Below, piece by piece: positions 16,089 to 24,837 of a stretch of DNA of 64,000 nt (position 1 is the first letter of the stretch; each line of letters begins with the position of its first letter). Source of the DNA: CALDTK01 sp965215115 (GTDB taxonomy: Bacteria > Bacteroidota > Bacteroidia > Chitinophagales > Saprospiraceae); the NCBI GenBank assembly GCA_965215115.1, contig OZ244050.1:3658001-3722000 (forward strand), read 5' to 3'. The notes below the pieces were generated by a model. It saw nothing but the letters and a program-made list of their open reading frames with translations, made no database searches and was not told the origin of the DNA. The position numbers were made by a program, and so were the translations under genes.

Positions 16089-18035
16089 ATGTTTAGACTC
16101 GGCAATTTCCAGGCCCGCCCGACGCTCGTCGCGGCCTCGCTGTCCATCGTGGGCCTACTCGCGGCCTGCACGCAGGCCGACGCCCAGCCGCCGCGGCCGA
16201 TGAGCGTGAGCGTGTACTTCGACAACAACTCCGTGTGGCAACGCGACCAGCCCGTGAGGCTCCGCGGCGAGGGCGAGCCCGGCGCGAAGGTCAGCTTCGC
16301 GAGTGCCGACCTCGGGGAGAGCATGGCGAAGGTCAGCGCCGACGGTACTTGGTCGATGCAGCTTGCGCCAAAACCCGCCGGCGGTCCGTACTCCTACACG
16401 CTGCGCTCCGGCACGGACCAGATCATCGTGAGGGATGTCTACCTCGGGGACGTGTTCGTGTGCAGTGGCCAGAGCAACATGGAGTGGCCCGTCGGCATGA
16501 CCGACGACGGCCCCGAGGCCGTCACGAAGACCGACGACCTCCTCCACCACATCATGGTGCCGCACGTCTCGGTGGGCGACCGCCGCCGCGAGCCCGCCGC
16601 GGGCGCGTTCTGGCAGACGGCCTACCCCGGCCGCACGGAGGGCTTCACGGCCGTCGGCTACTACTTCGCCGAGCAACTCCGCGCCGCCTACCCCAACCTC
16701 GCCATCGGCCTCATCCACGTCTCGTGGGGCGGGAGCCGCATCGAGGCCTGGCTGCCCGACGCCGCCGAGGGCCCAGCACTCGTCGAGGTCTCGGCCGCCA
16801 ACCGCCAGGCCTGGGACCGCCTGCGCGCCAAGTACCCCGCCGCCTTCAACGATTCGACGCGCCGACTCCCCGCCGTGGCCGAGGCCCCCGGCGAACCAAT
16901 CACCCTCGGCGGCGCCTGGGAGGGCTACGGCTTCCCGGAGGTCGACGGCACGATGTGGCTCGACCGCACCTTTGGCCTGAGCGCCCGACAGCTCGCCGCC
17001 GGACCGGCGATCCTCAACCTCGGCCCGATCGACGACTCCGACAGCACCTACGTCAACGGCCGGCTCGTCGGGCACACCTTCGACAAGTACAACGCGTCGC
17101 GTCGGTATGTCATCCCCGCGGGCGTGCTCAGGGCCGGCGAGAACCGCCTCAGTGTCTGGGTCGAGGACACCGGCGGCGGCGGTGGCCTCACCGCGGCCCC
17201 GGACAGCGTCTACCTCGAGACTGGTATCGGCAGGGTCGCGCTCGGGATGGCGTGGACGGTCCGCCCGGAGCGGATCCGTTACGACTCGCTCGGGTCGCCC
17301 AACCAGGTCCCGCAGCGGCTCTACAACGGCATGCTCCACAGCCTCGCGGGCGTCGCGGCCAAGGGCGTGCTCTGGTACCAGGGCGAGTCCAACGCCTGGA
17401 CCGCCGACGATGCCGCCGTCTACGCCGACCACATCAAGTCACTCGTGTCCACCTTTCGCACACTCTCCGGCCAGCCCGACCTGCCCTTCGTCGCCGTCGA
17501 GCTCCCCGAGTGGAAGCCCCCCGTCGACGCCCCGTACGAAACCTACGGCTACTGGCCCAACGTGCGGCAGTCCACGCGGGCCATCCTCGATATGCCGGCT
17601 ACCTCGACGGTCGTCGCGTTCGGCTACGGCGACGCGGTGGACATCCACCCGCGCAACAAGAAGCCCGTCGGCGTCCTCCTCGCCGAGGACATGAAGCGCC
17701 TCGCCTACGGCGTCACGACCGGCCCGACCACTGCGAGGGCCAAGTCCCTATCGCAGCTGGGCCAAATGCTCGTCGTCGACTTCGAGGGCGCCGGCGCGGG
17801 CGTCCGGGCGAGCGACGGCGAGTCGATCCGAGGTTTCGCGGTGCAGGACGCGCAAGGGGCGTGGCACCACGCCGAAGCCGACGTCATGGACGGCCGGCGC
17901 GTACGTGTGGTGGGGCCTGCCGGCAAAACCTACCGCGCGATTGCCTACGCGTGGTCCAACAATCCGGACGAGGCCAATCTGGTCAATGGGTACGGGCGCC
18001 CGGTCGGGAGTTTTAAGCTATCGCTGGAAGAGTAG
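16089..18035 (+). CDS. Sialate O-acetylesterase, exported
   Basis: A 648-residue SGNH-type esterase that removes acetyl groups from sialic acids or related glycans. The start ATG 16089 gives a signal peptide (about 1-32, ASLSIVGLLAACTQADA); a Cys at the end of the hydrophobic stretch may make it a lipoprotein. The nucleophile block is CSGQSNMEWPV with Ser129. Further family blocks are HVSWGGSRIEAWLP (about 209-222) and LWYQGESNAW, and the catalytic Asp/His pair lies in DIHPRNKK (Asp518, His520). An inserted beta-sandwich region lies at about 280-400. A much longer frame upstream is antisense to the DUF294 gene and is not coding. It stands alone, divergent from the DUF294 gene. Confidence 0.9.
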   Translation: MFRLGNFQARPTLVAASLSIVGLLAACTQADAQPPRPMSVSVYFDNNSVWQRDQPVRLRGEGEPGAKVSFASADLGESMAKVSADGTWSMQLAPKPAGGPYSYTLRSGTDQIIVRDVYLGDVFVCSGQSNMEWPVGMTDDGPEAVTKTDDLLHHIMVPHVSVGDRRREPAAGAFWQTAYPGRTEGFTAVGYYFAEQLRAAYPNLAIGLIHVSWGGSRIEAWLPDAAEGPALVEVSAANRQAWDRLRAKYPAAFNDSTRRLPAVAEAPGEPITLGGAWEGYGFPEVDGTMWLDRTFGLSARQLAAGPAILNLGPIDDSDSTYVNGRLVGHTFDKYNASRRYVIPAGVLRAGENRLSVWVEDTGGGGGLTAAPDSVYLETGIGRVALGMAWTVRPERIRYDSLGSPNQVPQRLYNGMLHSLAGVAAKGVLWYQGESNAWTADDAAVYADHIKSLVSTFRTLSGQPDLPFVAVELPEWKPPVDAPYETYGYWPNVRQSTRAILDMPATSTVVAFGYGDAVDIHPRNKKPVGVLLAEDMKRLAYGVTTGPTTARAKSLSQLGQMLVVDFEGAGAGVRASDGESIRGFAVQDAQGAWHHAEADVMDGRRVRVVGPAGKTYRAIAYAWSNNPDEANLVNGYGRPVGSFKLSLEE

Positions 18036-18066
18036 CCACGCGGGGGGGGGCGGTACCTACGCGCGC

Positions 18067-18867
18067 CTACTTCCCGAGCGCCACGGCCCTCTCGAAGGCT
18101 GCGCGGAGGCCGGCCCCGATGCCCTCGTGGAGTTGGCTTTCGCCAAAACATTCCATCGCGGCCTCGGTGGTGCCCCCGCGGCTGGACACGCGCGCGATCC
18201 ACTCCTCGCAGCTCGCGTCGTTGGCCTGGTACAGACTGATGCCCCCGGCGAAGGTCTGCAGGACGAGTAGCTCCGCCTCGCTGGCGCTGAACCCGAGCGC
18301 CCGCGCCTCCGCCATCATGGCGCGCATGAAGTAAAACAGGTACGCCGGCCCGGAGCCACTCACCGCCGTGGCGGCGTCGAGCATGCCCTCCCGCTCGACG
18401 TAGATGTGCTTGCCGGTGGTGGCGAGGAGATTCTGCACCATCGCGAGCTCGAGGCGCGTCACCTCGGCGGTGCTCGTGTAGACGGTCATGCCCTCGCCGA
18501 CCTGGGCCGGGAGGTTCGGCATCGCGCGCACGACCTTTTCGGTACCCAGGGCGCGACAGATCGTCCCGAGGGTCACCCCGGCCATGATGCTCACGAACAC
18601 CTGCTGATTGTGGACGTGCTCCCTGATGGCGGCGAACAGTTCGGGCGCATCCTGGGGCTTGACGGCGAGGACGATTAGGTCGCTCGACGGCACCATCGCG
18701 GCCGCGTCCGCGCCGACGGTGCCGATGTTGCGGGTCGCGAGCTGCGCGGCCTTCTCGGCGTTCTTCTCGAGGATCCGGATGCCGGCCAGGTGGGTGACGT
18801 GGGACCGGAGGAAGCTCTGCGCGTAGGTCGCGCCCATGTTGCCCCCGCCGATGATCAGGATGTTCAT
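18067..18867 (-). CDS. proC: Pyrroline-5-carboxylate reductase
   Basis: Last enzyme of proline synthesis; it reduces pyrroline-5-carboxylate with NAD(P)H. It has 266 residues, normal length. The N-terminal Rossmann motif is IIGGGNMGATYA (about 5-16), followed by VLAVKPQ, and the C-terminal signature is AVSGSGPAYLFYFMRAM with VSSRGGTTEAAM. A mini-hairpin motif copy (18135-18149) encodes the FGES segment near the C-terminus. It is convergent with the esterase gene and divergent from the isoaspartyl peptidase gene. Confidence 0.96.
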   Translation of the reverse strand: MNILIIGGGNMGATYAQSFLRSHVTHLAGIRILEKNAEKAAQLATRNIGTVGADAAAMVPSSDLIVLAVKPQDAPELFAAIREHVHNQQVFVSIMAGVTLGTICRALGTEKVVRAMPNLPAQVGEGMTVYTSTAEVTRLELAMVQNLLATTGKHIYVEREGMLDAATAVSGSGPAYLFYFMRAMMAEARALGFSASEAELLVLQTFAGGISLYQANDASCEEWIARVSSRGGTTEAAMECFGESQLHEGIGAGLRAAFERAVALGK

Positions 18868-18972
18868 GCGGGCAAGGTGGCGATAAATCCGGATTCCGCT
18901 CCGCGCGCCACGTGGTGCGAGTCACGGGGGCGGGCGTGCTTTCCGTGTCCGGGGTCTGTTACCTTCGCCGTC

Positions 18973-20043
18973 ATGATTCGAGTCCTCACCCTCCTCATGG
19001 CCTCGGTGGCCCTGGGCCTGCTCACCGTTCTGCCGGGCTGTTCGACCGCGGGCCCGGAGGGCACCGCGACGACCGAGGGGAGCGGGGCCGGCCCAGAAGA
19101 CGCTGGTACCCGTCCGGCGTACGCCCTGGCGATCCACGGCGGGGCGGGCGTCATCACGCGCGACCAGATGTCCGAGGCGTACGAGGCCGAGGTGCGGGCG
19201 GTTTTGGCGAAAGCCCTCGACACCGGCGAAGCCATCCTCTCGGCCGGAGGCACCTGCGAGGACGCCGTGGTCGCGGTGATCTCGCTGCTCGAGGACGACC
19301 CCCACTTCAACGCCGGCAAGGGCGCCGTCTTCACCTACGAGGGCACCAACGAGCTCGACGCCAGCTTCATGCGGGGTCGCGACCTGAACGCCGGTGCCGT
19401 GAGTGGCGTGACGGGCATCAAGAACCCCATCAAGCTCGCCCGCCACGTCCTCGAGGACTCCGACCACGTGATGCTGAGCGGCAAGGGCGCCGAAGCCTTC
19501 GCCGAGGAGATGAAGCTCGAGACCGCGCCGCCGTCGTACTTCCGCACGGAGCCCCGCTACGAATCCTGGCAGAAGGCCCGCGCCGAGGACGACGCCCGGC
19601 CGCGGCTCAGCGAGGACGGCAAATTCGGGACCGTTGGCTGCGTGGCGCTCGACTCCGAGGGCCACCTCGCCGCCGGGACCTCGACCGGGGGCATGACCCT
19701 GAAGCGCTACGGCCGCATCGGCGACAGCCCCATCATCGGCGCCGGCAACTACGCCAACGACGCGAGCTGTGCCGTGAGCGCGACGGGCCACGGGGAGTAC
19801 TTCATCCGCTACGCCGTCGCGCACGACATCTCGGCCCGGATGCTGTACGGCAAGCTCAGCCTCGCGCAGGCCGCCGACGCTGTGATCCAGGGTGAGCTCA
19901 AGGACGTCGGCGGCGAGGGCGGCGTCATCGCCGTAGACCGCATGGGCAACGTCGCGATGCCCTTCAACTCCGAGGGGATGTACCGCGGGTACGCGCGACC
20001 GGGCGAGCGGGTCGTGGCCATCTTCGGGGACGAGGCGCGCTAA
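18973..20043 (+). CDS. Isoaspartyl peptidase / plant-type L-asparaginase, lipoprotein
   Basis: A 356-residue Ntn hydrolase precursor of the isoaspartyl peptidase family that removes isoaspartyl dipeptides or hydrolyses asparagine. The start ATG 18973 gives a lipoprotein signal with Cys23 (VLPGC). The alpha subunit begins with YALAIHGGAGVITRDQ and includes the glycine-rich FNAGKGAVFTYEGTNELDAS. Autocleavage is predicted before Thr220 in KFGTVGCVALD, and the beta-subunit STGGMTLKRYGRIGDSPIIGAG is conserved. A mini-hairpin copy at 19201-19215 encodes VLAKA. It acts outside the inner membrane if the lipobox is used. Confidence 0.93.
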   Translation: MIRVLTLLMASVALGLLTVLPGCSTAGPEGTATTEGSGAGPEDAGTRPAYALAIHGGAGVITRDQMSEAYEAEVRAVLAKALDTGEAILSAGGTCEDAVVAVISLLEDDPHFNAGKGAVFTYEGTNELDASFMRGRDLNAGAVSGVTGIKNPIKLARHVLEDSDHVMLSGKGAEAFAEEMKLETAPPSYFRTEPRYESWQKARAEDDARPRLSEDGKFGTVGCVALDSEGHLAAGTSTGGMTLKRYGRIGDSPIIGAGNYANDASCAVSATGHGEYFIRYAVAHDISARMLYGKLSLAQAADAVIQGELKDVGGEGGVIAVDRMGNVAMPFNSEGMYRGYARPGERVVAIFGDEAR

Positions 20044-20055
20044 GCGGGAGACCTT

Positions 20056-20820
20056 ATGCTGATCAGTTGCATCATCCCGTGCCTCAACGAGCGCTACGAA
20101 CTGCCGGCCGTCCTGCGGCTGCTGGGCATGGCCGCGACGCGCTGCTCGGCGAGTGTCGAGCTGATCGTCGTGGACGGCGGCAGCTCGGACGGGAGCGGGG
20201 AGGTCGCGGCCGCGTGGACGGGCGTGAGCCTGCTGCACTGCCGACCCTTGCGGGCGGCGCAGATGAACACGGGGGCGGCGGCGGCCCGTGGCGAGGTGCT
20301 GTACTTCGTGCACGCCGACACGCGGCCGCCGCTGTCGTGCTTCGCCGACATCGAGGCCGCCGTGGCGGCGGGGCGGCCCCTGGGCGGCTATCCGTTCTGT
20401 TTCGACAGTGCCTCGCAGGTGCTGCGGTTCAATAGCTGGATGACGAACTTCAACGTGATCTTTACGCGGGGCGGGGACCAGAGCATTTACGTCACGCGCG
20501 AGCTGTACGCGGCCGTCGGGGGTTTTCGCGAAAGCATGACCGTCATGGAGGAGTACAGCTTCCTGCGCGACCTCGACGCCCGCGGCGTCAAGTACCATCT
20601 GCTGGGCGGGGGGCGGACCCTCGTCTCGGCGCGCAAGTACGACGGGCGTTCGTGGGTGCGGGTGCAGGTCGCGAACATCTGCGCGATGACGATGTGGCGA
20701 CTCAACCGCCCGGCCGACGACATCAGGCGCACCTACGGTCGGGTGCTGCGGTGGCCGAAGGGCGACTCGGGGGACAAGACCGAGACGATCAGCAGGACTT
20801 ACGGACGCGAGGAGGTATGA
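20056..20820 (+). CDS. TIGR04283 family glycosyltransferase (GT2)
   Basis: A 254-residue GT2-fold glycosyltransferase. The N-terminal LISCIIPCLNER, the nucleotide-sugar site VDGGSSDGSGEVAAAW, the HADTRPP (DxD-like) block and the RGGDQSIYVTRELYAAVGGF segment match the TIGR04283 family, named for arsenosugar synthesis although most members have no shown link to arsenic. The end of the protein has an amphipathic or membrane-proximal segment. The start is ATG 20056, 12 bases after the previous stop, so it is probably co-transcribed with the peptidase gene. Its stop overlaps the next start (ATGA). Confidence 0.9.
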   Translation: MLISCIIPCLNERYELPAVLRLLGMAATRCSASVELIVVDGGSSDGSGEVAAAWTGVSLLHCRPLRAAQMNTGAAAARGEVLYFVHADTRPPLSCFADIEAAVAAGRPLGGYPFCFDSASQVLRFNSWMTNFNVIFTRGGDQSIYVTRELYAAVGGFRESMTVMEEYSFLRDLDARGVKYHLLGGGRTLVSARKYDGRSWVRVQVANICAMTMWRLNRPADDIRRTYGRVLRWPKGDSGDKTETISRTYGREEV

Positions 20821-21476
20821 GTGACGACGAGTTGCTGGTGTCCCTCCGGGAGCGGGGCTACCGTTTTTACGAACGGTGGCACACGAGCGCGGTGCTGGGC
20901 TTCGTCCGTCGGGAGATCGGGTGCGCGGCCTGGCCCCTGAAGCTCGCCTTTGCGCTCCTGGCCCTCCTGCTGGCGGTGACCCTCGGTCTGGCGGCGCAAC
21001 GCATCGGCGGGGGGCGGGCTTGGTTCGTCGACGTACTCCTTCCGTTTGGCCTCGGGACCGTCGGGATCGCCGCGCTGATCGTGCCGCACGAATTGCTCCA
21101 CGGGCTCGCGTTTAAGCTGCTCGGCGCCCCGCGGATCGTCTACGGGGCGGACTGGTCTAAACTTGTGTTCCACGCCGCGGCGCCGGGCTTCCCGATCGGG
21201 CGGGCGGGGATGGCCTTTGTCGCGCTGGCGCCCTTCGCGGTGATCACGCCGCTGCTCGTGGCCCTGGGCGTGGTATTGGGCGGGGTTTATGCGTTCGGTT
21301 CGCTGGGGGCCCTCGTCATGCATACGCAAGGCTGTCTGGGAGACTTTGCGATGGTCAATTTTTTCGAGCGCGCACAGCCGGGAAGCACGTACATCACCTA
21401 CGACGAGAGCGGTGGGGAAAGCTTTGTCCTCCTCGTCCGCAGGGATACGCGAATCTTTGCGGAGGCTTCCGAGTAA
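20817..21476 (+). CDS. DUF3267 putative membrane zinc metalloprotease
   Basis: A 219-residue membrane protein. It has about four hydrophobic segments (near 39-58, 75-93, 120-140, 145-165) and a zinc-peptidase motif HELLH at 91-95 inside the second. The overall fold matches DUF3267, a putative site-2-type or zincin peptidase family. The start ATG overlaps the stop of the glycosyltransferase gene by four bases (ATGA), indicating translational coupling. The substrate is unknown. Confidence 0.85.
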   Translation: MSDDELLVSLRERGYRFYERWHTSAVLGFVRREIGCAAWPLKLAFALLALLLAVTLGLAAQRIGGGRAWFVDVLLPFGLGTVGIAALIVPHELLHGLAFKLLGAPRIVYGADWSKLVFHAAAPGFPIGRAGMAFVALAPFAVITPLLVALGVVLGGVYAFGSLGALVMHTQGCLGDFAMVNFFERAQPGSTYITYDESGGESFVLLVRRDTRIFAEASE

Positions 21477-21498
21477 GTAGTAGTAGGCTGCGCCATCC

Positions 21499-24237
21499 AT
21501 GACCAAACCCAAACAGATTTCCGTAGGCCTCATCGCCGCGCTGTCGTTGCTCGCGGGCTGCGTATACGTGTACGTGGCCCGGCCGTGGGCTCCGGACGTA
21601 GACGAGACCGAGCAGCCGGTCTGGTTGCTGCGCGCCTTCGTCCCCGCGGCCGAGGACTACCTCGCGACCCTCGACCGGGAGCAGCTCCTGCGGGAGTTCG
21701 TGATCGCCCCCGCGGCGGGCTTCGGCGGGGTCGTCGTCACGGCGGGGGAGTCGGTCGGTGGGCCCGGGGGTGCGGTCCCGCCGTTGCGCGTCCTGCGCGC
21801 CGTCGAGCTCGACCGGGCGAGCGGCGGCGGGTGGGACGCCGAGCGGCCGCAGAGTGCTTTCCTCGCCAGTGCGCTCGCCAGTGGCGACGCGGACGCCATC
21901 GCGCTCGAGGCGGCGCTGCACGCATCGCGGATCGTGAAGGCCGGGGCGCCGGTGGTGTTCGACAGTCCCCTGAGCTGGTCGACGGACCTGGACGGGGAGT
22001 TGCTCGACCTCGACCAGGATCGGCTCCGGCGACTGATCCGCTGGATCGATCCGCGCCGACGCCAACGCAAACCCCTCGCGCGGGCGGCCAACGCGCCCGG
22101 GACCCTGGCCGAGTCCTTCGCGAATACGGCCGCGACCGGCGGGGTCCACGTCGCGCGCACGGACACGGCTTCGGTGCTCGGGACGGTACAGCTGCTCGAT
22201 CGTCTCCCGCGGGAGCTCTCGGACTCGGTGTTCCAGATATCGCGGTCCGTCGGGAGCTGGGCCTACGCCGAGGCCATCCTCGCGAGTGACCCGGTCGGGG
22301 CCGTGGACTCGCTGCGCGCCGTGCCCGAGCTTACCGAGGGCCTGCTGCGCGAGCGACTCGTGCCGCTGGTCGTCTTTCGCCTCGCGACGGCGCTCATGGG
22401 GACGCAGCGACTCTCCGACGACGTGGGCGGCGGTAAGTCCGGACGCGTGCGGGCCTCCACGGTGAAGGTGGCCCGGGGGCAGGTGCGGCTTTCGCCAGAA
22501 CTCGCCGAGGAGCTCACCGGAAGCGAGGTCGAGGATACGATGCGGTACCGGGCGCTCGTGCGCAGACGGTCGATCTACCTGCTCAACCCCGCCGCGACAC
22601 CCCTACCGCTCGCCACGCAACGCGATAGCCTCGTGGTACTCAACTGCAGCACGCTGGACTCCACCGCGATCTCGCAAGTGCTCGGCGTGTACAACCCGCA
22701 CGTGATCGCCCGCGGCGCGACCGCGCTCGAGGAGCCGCAGCGCTTCGACGGGAGCGCCCGCGTGATGATCGTCGTCGGTCCGCAGGCCAGTCTCGACACG
22801 GTGGCGATGATCGGGCGGAGCCTGCTCGAGCGGGCGGGGGCGATTGTCTCGGTGGCGGTCGGGCACCCGTACCGGCTCGCCGTACTCCCGACCACGGGAC
22901 CGATCTTCTCCATGCCGGTCGCGGACGATGCCGACTGGCGGAACCTCCTCGCGGCGCCCTTCGGCGGCGTGGCGGTGACCGGTCGCGTGCCGCTGGCGGT
23001 GGGGATCTCGGCGGTCGGCGAGGGCGTGATGCTTCCGCAGACCCGGCCCGCGCCCCTCGACCTGCTCACGGCCGGTATCGACGTCGTGGCCCTGAGCGAC
23101 ATCGACGCCATCGTGCGCACGGCCATCCGCGGCGACGCGACGCCCGGGGCCCAGGTGAGCGTAGTGTACAAGGGTCAACTCGTCTACGACCGCGGCTTCG
23201 GGGTGCTGGCCCCGGGCGAGCGCGAGGTCGACCCGACGGACCTCTACGACCTCGCCTCCCTCACGAAGGTGACCGCCACGACGATTGCCGCGATGAAGCT
23301 CTACGAGGAGGGGCGCATCAAGCTCGACGAGCCCATCCGTGCCTACGTCAAGGGTCTGTCGCGGGCCACGGGTCGCCTCGAGGTGCGCGACCTACTCCGC
23401 CACGAGACCGGGCTGCGGCGCGACATCCCGATCCAGGGGCAGATCAGGCAGAACGCGAAGCACTACTACGGGACGGACTGTCGCTGGAAGTACTGTTCAA
23501 AGCGGAGGGGGCGCTTCACGGTCCCGGTGGCGGCGCGGATGTTCTTCAGCCGCAACGACCAGGGCGCGGTCTACGCGGCGGCCAAGGCCGCCGTGCCGAA
23601 TCAGCGCAAGCGCTACGGCGACCTCAACTTCTTCCTCCTGCAGCAAGTCGTGGAAAGCGCGGCCGGGGTGCCGATCGACCGCTACGTGGACTCCGTGTTT
23701 TACGAACCGATGGGGCTGGAGATGGGCTACCAGCCGCTCGCGAAGTTTGGACCGGGTATTGCGCCGAGGGTAGCGCCGACGGAGTACGACGTGAAGTGGC
23801 GGCGGCAGCGGCTCCGGGGCTACGTCCACGACGAGGCGGCCGCGCTCCAGGGTGGGGTCGCGGGCCACGCCGGCAACTTCGGCAGCGCGCGCACGGTGGC
23901 GATCCTGTTCGACATGCTGGCCCGCGGCGGGGTCTACGGGGAGCGGCGCTACCTCGAGGCCGCCACGGTCGAGACCTTCACGGACAGTAAGCCCGGGGAG
24001 ACGCGCGCGCTGGGGTTCGTGAAGGCGCCGCGGCCCGACGAGCCCAAGAAGGGTGTGTTGCCGGTGTTCGGTCACACGGGCTTCACGGGGACCTCGGTGT
24101 GGACCGACCCCGAGAAGGAGCTCACGATCGCGTTTACGAGCAACCGGATCTACCGCGGGCGCAGCAACTGGAAGCTGCAAAAGACGAAGGTCCGCGAGCA
24201 GGTGCAGCGGGTGGTGTACCAGGCGCTCCCAGAGTGA
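21499..24237 (+). CDS. Lipoprotein with degenerate GH3-like half and serine beta-lactamase domain
   Basis: A 912-residue two-domain protein. The signal ends in a lipobox LLAGC (Cys21). Residues about 45-530 resemble the glycoside hydrolase family 3 part of the Bacteroidota GH3/beta-lactamase fusions, but the KHFPGHGD-type catalytic block is not visible, so it may be inactive or a binding domain. Residues about 545-912 form a class C beta-lactamase/penicillin-binding fold: SxxK is Ser587-Leu-Thr-Lys590, a YGD stands for the YxN motif (RYGDLNFFLLQQV) and HTGFTGTSVW carries the third motif. It probably acts on peptidoglycan in the periplasm. It is 23 bases downstream of the DUF3267 gene. Confidence 0.85.
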   Translation: MTKPKQISVGLIAALSLLAGCVYVYVARPWAPDVDETEQPVWLLRAFVPAAEDYLATLDREQLLREFVIAPAAGFGGVVVTAGESVGGPGGAVPPLRVLRAVELDRASGGGWDAERPQSAFLASALASGDADAIALEAALHASRIVKAGAPVVFDSPLSWSTDLDGELLDLDQDRLRRLIRWIDPRRRQRKPLARAANAPGTLAESFANTAATGGVHVARTDTASVLGTVQLLDRLPRELSDSVFQISRSVGSWAYAEAILASDPVGAVDSLRAVPELTEGLLRERLVPLVVFRLATALMGTQRLSDDVGGGKSGRVRASTVKVARGQVRLSPELAEELTGSEVEDTMRYRALVRRRSIYLLNPAATPLPLATQRDSLVVLNCSTLDSTAISQVLGVYNPHVIARGATALEEPQRFDGSARVMIVVGPQASLDTVAMIGRSLLERAGAIVSVAVGHPYRLAVLPTTGPIFSMPVADDADWRNLLAAPFGGVAVTGRVPLAVGISAVGEGVMLPQTRPAPLDLLTAGIDVVALSDIDAIVRTAIRGDATPGAQVSVVYKGQLVYDRGFGVLAPGEREVDPTDLYDLASLTKVTATTIAAMKLYEEGRIKLDEPIRAYVKGLSRATGRLEVRDLLRHETGLRRDIPIQGQIRQNAKHYYGTDCRWKYCSKRRGRFTVPVAARMFFSRNDQGAVYAAAKAAVPNQRKRYGDLNFFLLQQVVESAAGVPIDRYVDSVFYEPMGLEMGYQPLAKFGPGIAPRVAPTEYDVKWRRQRLRGYVHDEAAALQGGVAGHAGNFGSARTVAILFDMLARGGVYGERRYLEAATVETFTDSKPGETRALGFVKAPRPDEPKKGVLPVFGHTGFTGTSVWTDPEKELTIAFTSNRIYRGRSNWKLQKTKVREQVQRVVYQALPE

Positions 24238-24256
24238 GCGCCGGGGCCGGTAGCGT

Positions 24257-24271
24257 GTTTTGGCGAAAGCC
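24257..24271 (+). repeat. Intergenic copy of the mini-hairpin motif
   Basis: An exact GTTTTGGCGAAAGCC between the serine hydrolase gene and ssrA. It is not part of any reading frame, so it shows that the motif is not only a by-product of protein sequence. Confidence 0.8.
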
Positions 24272-24351
24272 GCACACCGTTGAAGGGAAGGGCCGTAAAT
24301 GACAACGGGCGCAACGATCCCGGAGGAAAGCGCGCCCGCTGGCTACGAGGG

Positions 24352-24724
24352 TGGAGACGGCGGGAGTCGAACCCGCGTCCAGATGAAGCATCAAAGAGCT
24401 TTCTACATGCTTATCCTGCCGTTGGGTTTTCGAGCGCGGGCGAGGTCGGTAGGCGTACCTATACCCGTGCCTTAGATCCTAAGTCTCGGAAGCCGCGCGG
24501 ATCAGTTCCGGCTTCCCAACCCGAAGAGAGATGAAGGGCCTTGCAGTGTGTATCGGGTGTCAACCACACGGCCCTATGACGTGCGTAGACGTGGTCTAGG
24601 CAGCCATGGCGAACGAAGTGTTGCCGTATAAAAAAGGTTCGCAGCTAGTTTTTGCGGAGATAAGCTACATACTCCGGCATGCTTACTAATCAATCGACTC
24701 CCCTGTCGATTCCGTTACGTCCCC
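24352..24724 (-). ncRNA. ssrA: Transfer-messenger RNA (tmRNA)
   Basis: tmRNA rescues stalled ribosomes and tags the nascent peptide. Read on the minus strand, the 5' end GGGGACG (24724-24718) pairs with 3' CGTCTCC (24359-24353), and the T-arm is GCGGGTTCGACTCCCGC. The 5' part GGAATCGACAGG and the pseudoknot-rich interior have the usual layout. The tag frame runs from GGC at 24625 to the TAG at 24598-24596 and reads GNTSFAMAA after the tRNA-borne Ala; tags ending in A-A with Y/F-A-x-A-A are typical of Bacteroidota. CCA is not encoded (CCC follows). Confidence 0.95.
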
Positions 24725-24837
24725 AGAAGTAATGAACTTGCGCGCCGGCCGCGATCGGACGGTGTGCGGGGTAGTAACCCGGCGAGGCCGCACTTAGTTC
24801 CCGAACCCGCCGCCGAATCTTGATTTTCTTCGCCGCC

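Noticed and set aside
20056..20820. Arsenosugar synthesis locus
   Set aside because: Only the TIGR04283 glycosyltransferase is present; no arsenic methyltransferase or other arsenic gene lies nearby.
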